Of a DNA stretch of 64,000 nucleotides, positions 17,476 to 25,384 are shown piece after piece. Source of the DNA: Desulfolithobacter dissulfuricans. Lineage in GTDB: Bacteria > Desulfobacterota > Desulfobulbia > Desulfobulbales > Desulfobulbaceae. Location of the stretch: assembly GCF_025998535.1 (NCBI RefSeq), contig NZ_AP024233.1, forward strand, positions 2,364,001 to 2,428,000, in the 5' to 3' direction. Below the pieces are notes generated by a model, which was not told where the DNA came from, did not search any database, and saw only the letters and a program-made list of their open reading frames with translations. The position numbers and the translations under genes were made by a program. Positions within the stretch are counted from its first letter, which is position 1, and each line of letters opens with the position of its first letter.

Positions 17476-19424
17476 CACCTGTTCTCTTTTTCAAGCCAGG
17501 CCTGGAACATCAGGAAGTCCCACAGGTAGTAGTGCCACGGGAAACGTCCTTCCAGGTGCTCCCTCCACATTTTCCGTATCGGTTCAGGGTGAAAGAAACC
17601 TTCCCGGCGCAACCGGTTTTCATCCAGCAGAGCCTCGGCCCAGTCCCGCAGAGGACCACGCAGCCAGTGCCTGATCGGCACCCCGAACCCCATCTTGGGA
17701 CGGTCCATGATTTCCCGTGGCACATAGCGGTACAGGACCTGGCGCAGCAGCCACTTGCCGTGCCCGTTTCTGTACCTGAATCGCATGGGGAGGCGCCAGG
17801 CAAACTCGACAATCCTGTGATCCAGGAGAGGAACACGGGCCTCCAGGCTGACGGCCATGGTGGCCCTGTCCACCTTGACGAGGATATCGTCGGGCAGGTA
17901 GCTGATGGCGTCCATGTACATCATGTATTCCCGAAAATCCGGCAGATCCACCATTTTTCCATGGCAGTCGAAAATCGTTTCAGGCTCGCTGCCTCCGAGG
18001 ACAAGCGCTGCCGGATCCTTGGCATGCGACACCAGCCGCCGGTAGAAGGACGCACCTGACCGCTGGCTGACGATTTCAGCCAGGTTGGGCAACCGGTATG
18101 CCAGTTGAGGGACCTGAAAACGTTTTGGCAGAAACCGCATTCCATTTTCCAGCGACCGTCCCGGCAGCTTCTCCATTGCCAGGGCCATCACCCGGCGCAC
18201 GGGATATGGGACGCGGCGCAGGACCCGCCAGATCCGCCAGCCGTTGAAATAGCGCCGGTAGCCAAAAAAAAGTTCATCCCCACCATCTCCGGAAAGGCTG
18301 ACTGTTACATGGCGCCTGGTGAGTTCACTGACCAGGAAAGTAGGAACCTGGGATGAATCCGAAAACGGCTCGTCCCACATCAGCGGCAGCCTGGGGATCA
18401 CCTTCATGGCGTCTTCCGGGGTCACGTAGAGCTCGGTATGCTCCGTTCCCAGGTGCCGGGCCACGGTCTTTGCGTGTTCGGCCTCGTTGTATCTCTTTTC
18501 ATGAAAACCGATGGTAAACGTCTTTACCGGGCGGGTTGACCGGGCCTGCATCAGGGCGACAACCGTACTGGAATCGTATCCACCGGAAAGAAAGGCCCCC
18601 AGGGGGACATCGGCAACCATCTGCCCCTGCAGGGACTGGTCCAGCAACCGCTCAAGTTCCTGGACGGCCTCGTTCTCATCCCCGGCAAAGGGATTGTGCC
18701 TTGCCTTTTCTATAACGTCTCCAAGCTGCCAGTACGGTTTTATGACCTCCTGCGGATTACCGGCGTTCAGGCTTAAACAGAGAAAATGACCGGGAGCCAG
18801 TTTGCAGATACCCTGGTAAATGGAACAGGGTGCCGGTATATAACCGTGGCGAAGATACAGGGTCAGTGCGTCCCGGCTGACCTCCCCGTTGAAGGCGGGG
18901 TGTGCCCTGAGTGCCTTCAGCTCGGAGCCGAACAGGAAAAACCCCTGCTGCCAGCCATAATACAGCGGTTTTTCGCCCATGCGGTCCCTGGCCAGGACCA
19001 GTACTTTCCGTCTCTGATCCCAGAGGGCCAGGGCAAACATGCCGACAGCGGCCTGCAAGGTACGTTCAACACCCCAGGCCTCAAAACCGGCCAGCAGCAC
19101 CTCGGTGTCAGATCTTCCCCGCCAGTGCGGAGCGTTGCCTTCGTTCTCGAGAGCCTGTCTCAGCTCCTGGAAATTGTAGATCTCGCCGTTGAATACCAGG
19201 GCAAGACGACCTGAAGCGGAACGCATGGGCTGATGGCCCGCCGGAGTCAGATCAATGATGGCCAGCCGGCTGTGGGCCAGGGCAACACCGCTTTCCCTGT
19301 CCACCCACACCCCGTGGCTGTCCGGACCGCGGTGATGCAGAGCGGCGATCATGCCCGAGACAATGCTATCCAGTGCAGGGCCTCCGCCCTGCCGGCTGTC
19401 TATGAAACCGGCGATTCCGCACAT
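17475..19424 (-). CDS. asnB: Asparagine synthetase (glutamine-hydrolysing)
   Basis: 649 residues. The N-terminus is MCGIAGF with the catalytic Cys2 of the class II glutamine amidotransferase domain, followed by HHRGPDSHG, FNGEIYNF and RSDTEVLL. The synthetase domain has GAFLSGGYDSSTVVALM, the PP-loop SGGxDS that binds ATP, and SLSGDGGDELFFGYRRYF. The start has GGAG a few bases upstream. AsnB-like amidotransferases are frequent in O-antigen and capsule loci, where they may amidate sugar acids or supply asparagine; here it lies among glycosyltransferases and overlaps the next by four bases. True asparagine synthesis is the default call. Confidence 0.92.
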   Translation of the reverse strand: MCGIAGFIDSRQGGGPALDSIVSGMIAALHHRGPDSHGVWVDRESGVALAHSRLAIIDLTPAGHQPMRSASGRLALVFNGEIYNFQELRQALENEGNAPHWRGRSDTEVLLAGFEAWGVERTLQAAVGMFALALWDQRRKVLVLARDRMGEKPLYYGWQQGFFLFGSELKALRAHPAFNGEVSRDALTLYLRHGYIPAPCSIYQGICKLAPGHFLCLSLNAGNPQEVIKPYWQLGDVIEKARHNPFAGDENEAVQELERLLDQSLQGQMVADVPLGAFLSGGYDSSTVVALMQARSTRPVKTFTIGFHEKRYNEAEHAKTVARHLGTEHTELYVTPEDAMKVIPRLPLMWDEPFSDSSQVPTFLVSELTRRHVTVSLSGDGGDELFFGYRRYFNGWRIWRVLRRVPYPVRRVMALAMEKLPGRSLENGMRFLPKRFQVPQLAYRLPNLAEIVSQRSGASFYRRLVSHAKDPAALVLGGSEPETIFDCHGKMVDLPDFREYMMYMDAISYLPDDILVKVDRATMAVSLEARVPLLDHRIVEFAWRLPMRFRYRNGHGKWLLRQVLYRYVPREIMDRPKMGFGVPIRHWLRGPLRDWAEALLDENRLRREGFFHPEPIRKMWREHLEGRFPWHYYLWDFLMFQAWLEKENR

Positions 19425-19608
19425 GGCGTCTCCTGAAAGTGCATGAAAATATGTGTCATCCCGGACAGGTTGAATTTCTCCTGAATCCGTGATGGAAAAA
19501 TTATTGTTTTTCTGATTGCCACCGCATCTCAGCTTGAAGAGAAGACACCAACGCCTGGCGCTACTTCGTCGGCTGTCCGGTCACCTGCGTGACACCGCAG
19601 CGCGGTGA

Positions 19609-20736
19609 TCACGAGTTTTTCTCCAGGTAGAGAGAAAACAACTCCACCCACATCTTGCCAATCCGCTCCATTGCAAAACGCTCCCTGGCCTCAATGGCAC
19701 TGGCAGCGTAACGGTGACGCAGATGTTCATCCCCCATCACTTTTGCCAGTGCCTCGACCAGTGCTGCGTGGTCATCCTGGGGCACCAACAATCCATCGAT
19801 TTCGTGGCGCAGGATGTCACGCGGCCCGGTGTCGCAGTCCACGCTGACCGCGGGCAGGCCGTGGGCCAGGGCCTCGACAAGTGTGTTGGGAAATCCCTCG
19901 AAACGGGATGTCATGACGTAGAGATCCGCCGCCTCGTACCACTCGCCGATGTTACCCACCGTACCGGGGAGAAACACACGGTCTTCCAGGGCGAACCCGG
20001 AAACCTGTTTTTCCAGCTTGCTCCGGCAGTTCCCTTCGCCCACGATAGCCAGGCACCAGTCCGGAAAGCGGGGCGCCAACTCGGCAAAAGCGGCCAGGAG
20101 ACGATCAAATCCTTTTTCCGGACCCAGGCGGCCGGCAGCCAGCAGGATGTTACACCCGGGGGTGGAAGCCGTGGCCTGCACTGGCTGCACCCGGGGCTCC
20201 TGAAGGGGCAAAGGGTAAAAAACCGGGTTTGGAATCACCGCCACTTTTCGCACTCCGGCCCGTGCCTGGAGCCATTGCGCGCTTTTTTCGGTTTGCGCCA
20301 CCACTGCCGCAAGGTGCGGGTAGGTCCTTCTCCTCAACCACGCCCAGACCCGTCCCACGGGAAATTCAGGCGGATAGGTGCGCTCCGAGCCAATAGCCGG
20401 GATGCCGGTGCCGGCAGCAGCGATGGCCAGCAGGCTGCTGGCACCGTTCATCATGCCCAGCGCCACGTCGGGCTTCTCCTGTTTGAGGACCTGGCGCAGG
20501 ACTCGAACACGATGGAGGTTATGCCTGATTGCCGAAAGCGCACCGGCACTGACCGCATCGGCCCGCAAAGCGATCCGGCGGACATCCGGGTGGAGCTCAA
20601 AAAAATCCCGCTCCCGGCCCGTCATGGTGACGATGGTTATTTTGCAGTTCTTCGCGGCCCAATGATTAGCCAGATTGGCCGTGACACGTTCAGCGCCGCC
20701 GGCGGACAACGAGTGGATGAAGATGAGCACATGCAT
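19609..20736 (-). CDS. Glycosyltransferase family 4
   Basis: 375 residues. MHVLIFIHSLSAGGAERVTA is the classical GT4 opening with the GGAERV loop. The donor domain has ILLAAGRLGPEKGFDRLLAA, a GEGNCRSKLE turn and SRFEGFPNTLVEALAHGLP with the E-x7-E motif, then SVDCDTGPRDIL. The N-terminal and C-terminal patterns resemble poly-GalNAc or alpha-1,4-GalNAc transferases of the PglH/PglJ type, but this is not a secure assignment. A TTG two codons earlier is an alternative start. It lies 18 bp after the next gene upstream. Confidence 0.9.
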   Translation of the reverse strand: MHVLIFIHSLSAGGAERVTANLANHWAAKNCKITIVTMTGRERDFFELHPDVRRIALRADAVSAGALSAIRHNLHRVRVLRQVLKQEKPDVALGMMNGASSLLAIAAAGTGIPAIGSERTYPPEFPVGRVWAWLRRRTYPHLAAVVAQTEKSAQWLQARAGVRKVAVIPNPVFYPLPLQEPRVQPVQATASTPGCNILLAAGRLGPEKGFDRLLAAFAELAPRFPDWCLAIVGEGNCRSKLEKQVSGFALEDRVFLPGTVGNIGEWYEAADLYVMTSRFEGFPNTLVEALAHGLPAVSVDCDTGPRDILRHEIDGLLVPQDDHAALVEALAKVMGDEHLRHRYAASAIEARERFAMERIGKMWVELFSLYLEKNS

Positions 20737-20754
20737 CGGCAATAAGATTTTGAT

Positions 20755-21804
20755 TCAAAGTACAGAGCCAAACAGCGCCGCCATTGCTGACGAAACAGTA
20801 TCTGTACTGAAATGAGCGCACACTGCAGCTCTTCCACGCTTTCCCATATCCCTCGCCGCATCTCTGTTATGGTACAGATACTCCAGGGCATCGAACCATT
20901 CGTCATCGGTTCGGGCGCCAAAGCCAACGTCACCCCTGCCCAGGACCTCTGCGTTCATTCCCACCGGGGATACCACGACCGGGATGCCGCATGCCATGTA
21001 CTGAATCATTTTGAAACTGCATTTTCCCCGTGTCCATTCGTTGTCAGCCAGAGGCATAATACCTGCGTCCATCATCTGAATGGACTGAACCTCCATGGAT
21101 TCGGACCATGGTATGAACTGTATGCTTCTGCCCCTGATGCCGGGCAGGTCCGGTGCCTGATCAGACACTACCAGCAGCCTGGCATCACCATATTTTTTCA
21201 TAAAACGGCTGAGTACCGCCTCGATATCCTTCAGGTATACCTGATTAATCTTTGTGCCGACCCAGCCAATGGTAAAAATATCATTTTCACTCTTTTCCAG
21301 TGGCCTGAACGAGTCCACATCTATTCCTGTCGGCACGATGACAACATTTTTATTGTATGCAGAAAACCAATCGGCAATATATGTATTGCCCGCTGCAACA
21401 GCGCCTGCTATCCCGGCAATCCTGCGGATAGCACCGTTGTCCTTTTCCTGTAACCAGATGGCATCATCAACGTCAAATACAACAGGCTGCCTGAGGAATT
21501 TTTCCAGCGTCATCCGCCCGGGCAGCAACTCCCGCTGCAGCCATGTCACATCATATCTTCCTGTGCCATACACGTGTGAACACCTTGACAGGACTTTCAT
21601 CCCCTGCCACGCGGCAACAAACGGAAGCCTGGCATATCCTGGCCATGAATCTATACCTGAAGGTACCTTCGCGTAGGCACTGATAAATGGAAAATATTCC
21701 GTCACATCTATGTCGTAGCGCTTCAATTTCCCGATATTCTGGCGAACACGGTACCGCGCCGAGGGCACAAAACGCCCCTGGGTGAGAGCAGCAACACGTA
21801 TCAT
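20755..21804 (-). CDS. Glycosyltransferase (GT-B, group 1)
   Basis: About 349 residues. The N-terminal domain has VAALTQGRFVPSARYRVRQ and a VVFDVDDAIW motif. The donor domain has FTIGWVGTKINQVYLKDIEA, LADNEWTRGKCSFKMIQYMA and CGIPVVVSPVGMNAEVL. This 'KC..K..qYMA.G.PVV.SPVG.N' pattern is typical of a GT1/GT4-like family in polysaccharide loci. The start ATG overlaps the TGA of the methyltransferase gene (ATGA), which fixes it better than an in-frame start 29 codons upstream. The substrate is unknown. Confidence 0.85.
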   Translation of the reverse strand: MIRVAALTQGRFVPSARYRVRQNIGKLKRYDIDVTEYFPFISAYAKVPSGIDSWPGYARLPFVAAWQGMKVLSRCSHVYGTGRYDVTWLQRELLPGRMTLEKFLRQPVVFDVDDAIWLQEKDNGAIRRIAGIAGAVAAGNTYIADWFSAYNKNVVIVPTGIDVDSFRPLEKSENDIFTIGWVGTKINQVYLKDIEAVLSRFMKKYGDARLLVVSDQAPDLPGIRGRSIQFIPWSESMEVQSIQMMDAGIMPLADNEWTRGKCSFKMIQYMACGIPVVVSPVGMNAEVLGRGDVGFGARTDDEWFDALEYLYHNRDAARDMGKRGRAAVCAHFSTDTVSSAMAALFGSVL

Positions 21805-22772
21805 GACCCGTTCCTTGCCCATACGGTCATTCGACCGGTCTGGCCAAGCTGGCTCAAAAACCAGGCCAGAGGATAAAGAACCTGGTGCCACCTTCCTGCA
21901 TTTTCGGGAAAACCAATCAGCTTTGCCCCCACCCTTTCATAACCTCTGTCACGAAGCACATACCCGGCACTGGGAAACAGATTACTCAACACACGCTGGT
22001 GATGAATTTTTACCGGAGACCAGCCGCTTGTCTGCAAAACCAGGCGTATCGTCCGCGGAGTATAGTGGTACAGGTGGGTCGGCAACTGAAGCGCATACCA
22101 TTTTTCTTTAAAAATTTTAAACTCCAGAGCGCCGGCGTTTGGCACCGATAGTACCAGCCAGCCTCCGGGCCTGGTCCATTCACGCAATTTTTTCAAACCG
22201 CCAACAGGGTCATGCAGGTGTTCGGCCACCATCCAGCCGACAACGAGATCAAACAACTGGCCGGGCGCAGGAGCGGTTTCAAGAGGTCCCGCATGCACAT
22301 GATACCCAAGCTGAGCGGCCGCCATGGCCGCTTTGCGCGAAAACTCTATGCCCTCCACCCGCCAGCCTTGCTGAGCCATGCGGTGCATGAACGAGCCGGA
22401 GGCGCAACCCAGCTCCAGCATGTTTCCCGCTGGAATCGGCGGCAGTGCAGTGGTTTTGTAGTCGACAAGAGCCGACACAACAGGCCTGAGCAATCTTTTT
22501 ATGACGGATGAGCGGCCCGGTGCTTCCGGCCGGACCCGGGTCCCTGCGTAGGGGCCGTAATCATCGGGATAGTAGAAACCGATGGCCTCGGGCGCGGGCC
22601 TTGGATTGGTGCGCATCAGACCGCATGTGCGGCATTTAACGACTGTAAACGTGCCCGGAAGATCATGCAGTAAATCTTTCCCCTCGAGAACAACGTTATC
22701 ACCCCTGCACAGCCGAGGGGACAACCGACATCCTCGAGCAATACGCCGCCGGACATATTCATGCAAGAACAC
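21801..22772 (-). CDS. Class I SAM-dependent methyltransferase
   Basis: 323 residues. The Rossmann motif I is MLELGCASGSFMHRMAQQGW, followed by VEGIEFS (motif Post I), FDLVVGWMVAEHLHDPVGGL (motif II) and RPGGWLVLSVPNAGALEFK (motif III), all as in the Methyltransf_23/12 group. The N-terminal 80 residues include VVKCRTCGLMRTNPRP, one CxxC, as in methyltransferases that act on sugar nucleotides or glycan ends. It overlaps the flippase gene upstream by 14 bases and the glycosyltransferase downstream by 4. Capping or decorating the glycan is a likely role. The start is probably GTG. Confidence 0.85.
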   Translation of the reverse strand: MFLHEYVRRRIARGCRLSPRLCRGDNVVLEGKDLLHDLPGTFTVVKCRTCGLMRTNPRPAPEAIGFYYPDDYGPYAGTRVRPEAPGRSSVIKRLLRPVVSALVDYKTTALPPIPAGNMLELGCASGSFMHRMAQQGWRVEGIEFSRKAAMAAAQLGYHVHAGPLETAPAPGQLFDLVVGWMVAEHLHDPVGGLKKLREWTRPGGWLVLSVPNAGALEFKIFKEKWYALQLPTHLYHYTPRTIRLVLQTSGWSPVKIHHQRVLSNLFPSAGYVLRDRGYERVGAKLIGFPENAGRWHQVLYPLAWFLSQLGQTGRMTVWARNGS

Positions 22773-24015
22773 CCTTCTTGAAAAAATACTGTTGTATCAA
22801 AAAATTAGCCATATAATAGATACTTGTCGCCAGGGCCAGCCCCATTACCCCCCATAGATAAAACGATACGACCTTACATGGAATATAGAGCGTAAAACTG
22901 ACAACAGATATCCTGGTGGGCGTTCTTGTGTCACCACAGGCATAAAATGCGGAAGATGAAATCTGCCCCAGGGCGCCTCCTATGAAAACACCTGAAAGCC
23001 ACATCATAATCCACCAGAGATCTGTTACATTTTTTTCACTCAACCGGCCAATACCAACCAATAATTCAAGAACAAGTTGTCCGACGGTGCCAAGAGCGAA
23101 TAACCCGAAACAGGAAATGGCGGCTATCTGGATAAGTTTACGGATATATAGTCGCCTGAACTCATCTCTTTTTCCAGACTGGTGCAACCTGCTGAGGCGA
23201 GGGACCATAGGGGCTGCGACAGCCTTGTTCAGCACCTGGTTGACAGCGCCATATATCCTCTGGGCCAGGTAATAGAGCGACAGGCTGCCAGCCTGGGCCA
23301 TCGACAACAGCATACGGTCGACCACGGGATCTGTCTTGTAGTACGCTGTTCCCAATATCAATGGTTTGATACGCTGCCAGGATGTAACCACAAGTTCACT
23401 TTTCAGCGCCGGACGGGCAGGATACCCCATACCCGGCAGCAACAGTACAGTCTGCAGGGCCAGTCGCAGGACACTGATCCAGGCGGCAGCGACCACACCA
23501 AAGCGCGGAAGAGCCCAGGTCAGCGCCAGGAAGCCGATCACGCTTGCCAACAGCGGTGTACATTCCGCCCAGACGAATCTCTGCCTGGCGTGGTACGCCG
23601 CCCACTGAACTCCATTGACAGCCGAAAAGACCATGCCGATCAGCTGAATACGGGTCAGTCGTACGGTCAGGTCCATCCCGCCTTCGGAAAAACCCGGAAC
23701 GGTGACAGGTACCCACCAGGGAGCGGTGACAAAAAGCGTCATAGCCAGCATAGTGAATGCGCCGCCGATCAGAGCAAAAAAACTCCATGCGTCACGTCGC
23801 AGACACTCTTCGCCTTCAATGGAAAGAAGCGGGACCAGCACATGCATCAGCGAGCCACTGATGATGGCCAGCGTCAACTGGGGTATTGTCATGCCCGCAA
23901 ACAGGGCATCTGTCTCAATACCCGGGCCAAGCCGCGTGAGAACATACCACTGATACAGGAACGCAATGCCGATACTCATCGCCGAGAGCGTACCGAGGTG
24001 AACGGCCTGTTTCAT
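22759..24015 (-). CDS. Polysaccharide flippase of the MOP superfamily (Wzx/MurJ-like)
   Basis: 418 residues with about 12 hydrophobic segments spread over the whole length, for example LGTLSAMSIGIAFLYQWYVL and FGLFALGTVGQLVLELLVGI. Motifs GPGIETDALFAGMTIPQL and YYLAQRIYGAVNQVLNKAV resemble MurJ/Wzx lipid-flippase proteins. It should move lipid-linked sugar units across the inner membrane. AAAGG lies about 5 bases before the ATG. It is the first gene of this polysaccharide operon. A separate Wzm/Wzt exporter is encoded 13 kb away, so the two segments may serve different glycans. Confidence 0.85.
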   Translation of the reverse strand: MKQAVHLGTLSAMSIGIAFLYQWYVLTRLGPGIETDALFAGMTIPQLTLAIISGSLMHVLVPLLSIEGEECLRRDAWSFFALIGGAFTMLAMTLFVTAPWWVPVTVPGFSEGGMDLTVRLTRIQLIGMVFSAVNGVQWAAYHARQRFVWAECTPLLASVIGFLALTWALPRFGVVAAAWISVLRLALQTVLLLPGMGYPARPALKSELVVTSWQRIKPLILGTAYYKTDPVVDRMLLSMAQAGSLSLYYLAQRIYGAVNQVLNKAVAAPMVPRLSRLHQSGKRDEFRRLYIRKLIQIAAISCFGLFALGTVGQLVLELLVGIGRLSEKNVTDLWWIMMWLSGVFIGGALGQISSSAFYACGDTRTPTRISVVSFTLYIPCKVVSFYLWGVMGLALATSIYYMANFLIQQYFFKKGVLA

Positions 24016-24140
24016 GACTAACCTTTCGTACGGATTTCCGACGAGTTCCTGGCGCGCAGATCGTTACAGGTATCCCACCGTTGGAGCCTGACCTTCCCTG
24101 CAATCTCTGTCACCTGCTCCCCATCCATTCCGGATACCGG

Positions 24141-24337
24141 AGCCGGCGGCAAGTGTTCACAGGCACCACATCTTCGCGCGATCGATCCCGTCCGCATAGG
24201 CAGGCTATCGGCATCTCCCTTCGGTTGCTCACCTGCGGCCGGTCACGCTTACGAGAATCTGCGGCACATCTGAACACGTACATTTTTCCCTGTAATTTTG
24301 GTCTGATGCTCATCGTGTGATCATTTACAGCTGGCGA
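24141..24337. mobile_element. Small non-autonomous element, copy C (179 bp, decayed target duplication)
   Basis: The element spans 24,150-24,328, with left end caagtgttcacagg and right end gtgatcatttac, matching the ends of copies A and B. The flanks are agccggcgg and agctggcga, alike at 7 of 9 positions, as expected of an older 9-bp target duplication. Internal blocks such as CCGCATAG, GGCTATCGG and CACCTGCGGCC agree with copy B. It is intergenic, just upstream of the flippase gene. Confidence 0.78.
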
Positions 24338-24357
24338 TAATCACAGCCGGACCATCC

Positions 24358-24412
24358 ATTCGAATAGACCGAAAGGTGAATCTACCATTACCGGAATCTT
24401 TTGGGAATGTGA
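24358..24412 (-). pseudogene. Fragment related to the beta-CASP hydrolase gene
   Basis: About 50 bp here (GGTGAATCTACC, then ATCTTTTGGGAATG) match 43-82 at the left edge of the window with few differences. On the minus strand both encode SQKIPV-x-VDSP. It is probably a scrap of a second hydrolase gene. No other part of the gene is recognisable nearby. Confidence 0.45.
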
Positions 24413-24816
24413 TTATCATCAAGGCTCTGTAATCCCATGGGCTTTGATTTCAAAGACCAGGAATGCCCCCGGGTGGACCAGGCAGGCCTGGTAAGTTGCG
24501 CTCCCCTATGGTCAGGTAAGCGAATGGTCATGTCGTCGTGTTCGTGCGGAGCAAAGAGGCCAACCATGAAAATGTTCCCAAAACGCTTCGCAGGGCGAAA
24601 CTGAAAAATGCGGCCGCCGGGTTGGTCGCTCCTCAACTCGATGCACAGGAAGGATCTGTTTAACCGATGAATATAACAAGATTTCTATGCAAATGCGCCT
24701 TGGTCATCCAGGATACGCAGCGATACCGCACTTGTCAAATATTATGCAATGGTTATCGTACCTGTTAGAGGTAATGAAGCTGTAGCAACCTGTTAAAATG
24801 GACAACGGAGGGTACA
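24413..24816. other. Intergenic region before the duplicated-domain protein gene
   Basis: I see no convincing gene. A short minus-strand open frame exists but has no recognisable domain. The plus-strand promoter of the next gene should lie near the end; TTGTCA at about 24,736 is a possible -35 box, without a good -10 partner. Confidence 0.35.
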
Positions 24817-25239
24817 ATGGCAACTGTCATCACCGCAAGCTTTGGGCAGGAAAACACCTTGAAAAACATTGTCGACGACCTGGTTAATATCGGTCTCCCA
24901 AGCGAAAAATTTTTTGTTGACGCTGCTGCAGTACAGATCAAGATAATTTGTGCACCAAGCGTAGAAAAAGAAATTTTTGAAGTGATAGAGCGGCACAACC
25001 CCACGACAACACAACGCCATGAACTCAAGGAACAAGGAGAGGCAAAGGTCATTACAGCCACCTATGGGTCAGAGGATACACTGAAAAACGTTGTCGACGA
25101 TCTTATCAATATCGGACTTCCCGCCGAGGAGGTCTATGCCGATAAAAAAAGCAAACAGGTTAAAGTGATTACCGGGTCCGCCATTGAAAGGGAAATCCGG
25201 GAAGTACTGAGTCGGCACAATCCCAGCGAGATATGTTAG
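24817..25239 (+). CDS. Small protein made of two repeats of one domain
   Basis: 140 residues. Residues 3-60 (ITASFGQENTLKNIVDDLVN ... ERHNP) and 78-137 (ITATYGSEDTLKNVVDDLIN ... SRHNP) are copies of one domain, about 55% identical, each with an LKN(I/V)VDDL(V/I)NIGLP core. There is no signal peptide, membrane segment or known catalytic motif, so a compact alpha/beta cytoplasmic protein is likely. GGAGGG lies six bases before the ATG. It precedes the proton-pump gene on the same strand, and a large hairpin separates them. I do not recognise the family; a stress or regulatory role for the pump is only a suggestion. Confidence 0.75.
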   Translation: MATVITASFGQENTLKNIVDDLVNIGLPSEKFFVDAAAVQIKIICAPSVEKEIFEVIERHNPTTTQRHELKEQGEAKVITATYGSEDTLKNVVDDLINIGLPAEEVYADKKSKQVKVITGSAIEREIREVLSRHNPSEIC

Positions 25240-25253
25240 CCGACAAAGACCTG

Positions 25254-25318
25254 CTCCGAACAGGCAAAACTTCTCTTTCCTTTATCCCTGGTCAAGGTTT
25301 CGCCTGTTCGGTTAAAAA
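25254..25318 (+). other. Large intergenic hairpin between the small protein and proton-pump genes
   Basis: CCGAACAGGC at 25,256-25,265 is the perfect inverse of GCCTGTTCGG about 35 bp later; the pairing extends to nearby A/T bases. There is no T-run after it on the plus strand, so it is not a standard terminator. It could be an attenuator, a processing site or an operator. Confidence 0.5.
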
Positions 25319-25384
25319 ACAGCCAAATCTTCAATCCCGCCTTCTGAGACGACCACTGTCCTTTTGCCTGCCCGAGGTCTGAGT

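Noticed and set aside
24388-24636. Minus-strand open frame of 82 codons
   Set aside because: No family match that I can recognise, no ribosome-binding site, and it overlaps a gene fragment; it is not supported as a gene.
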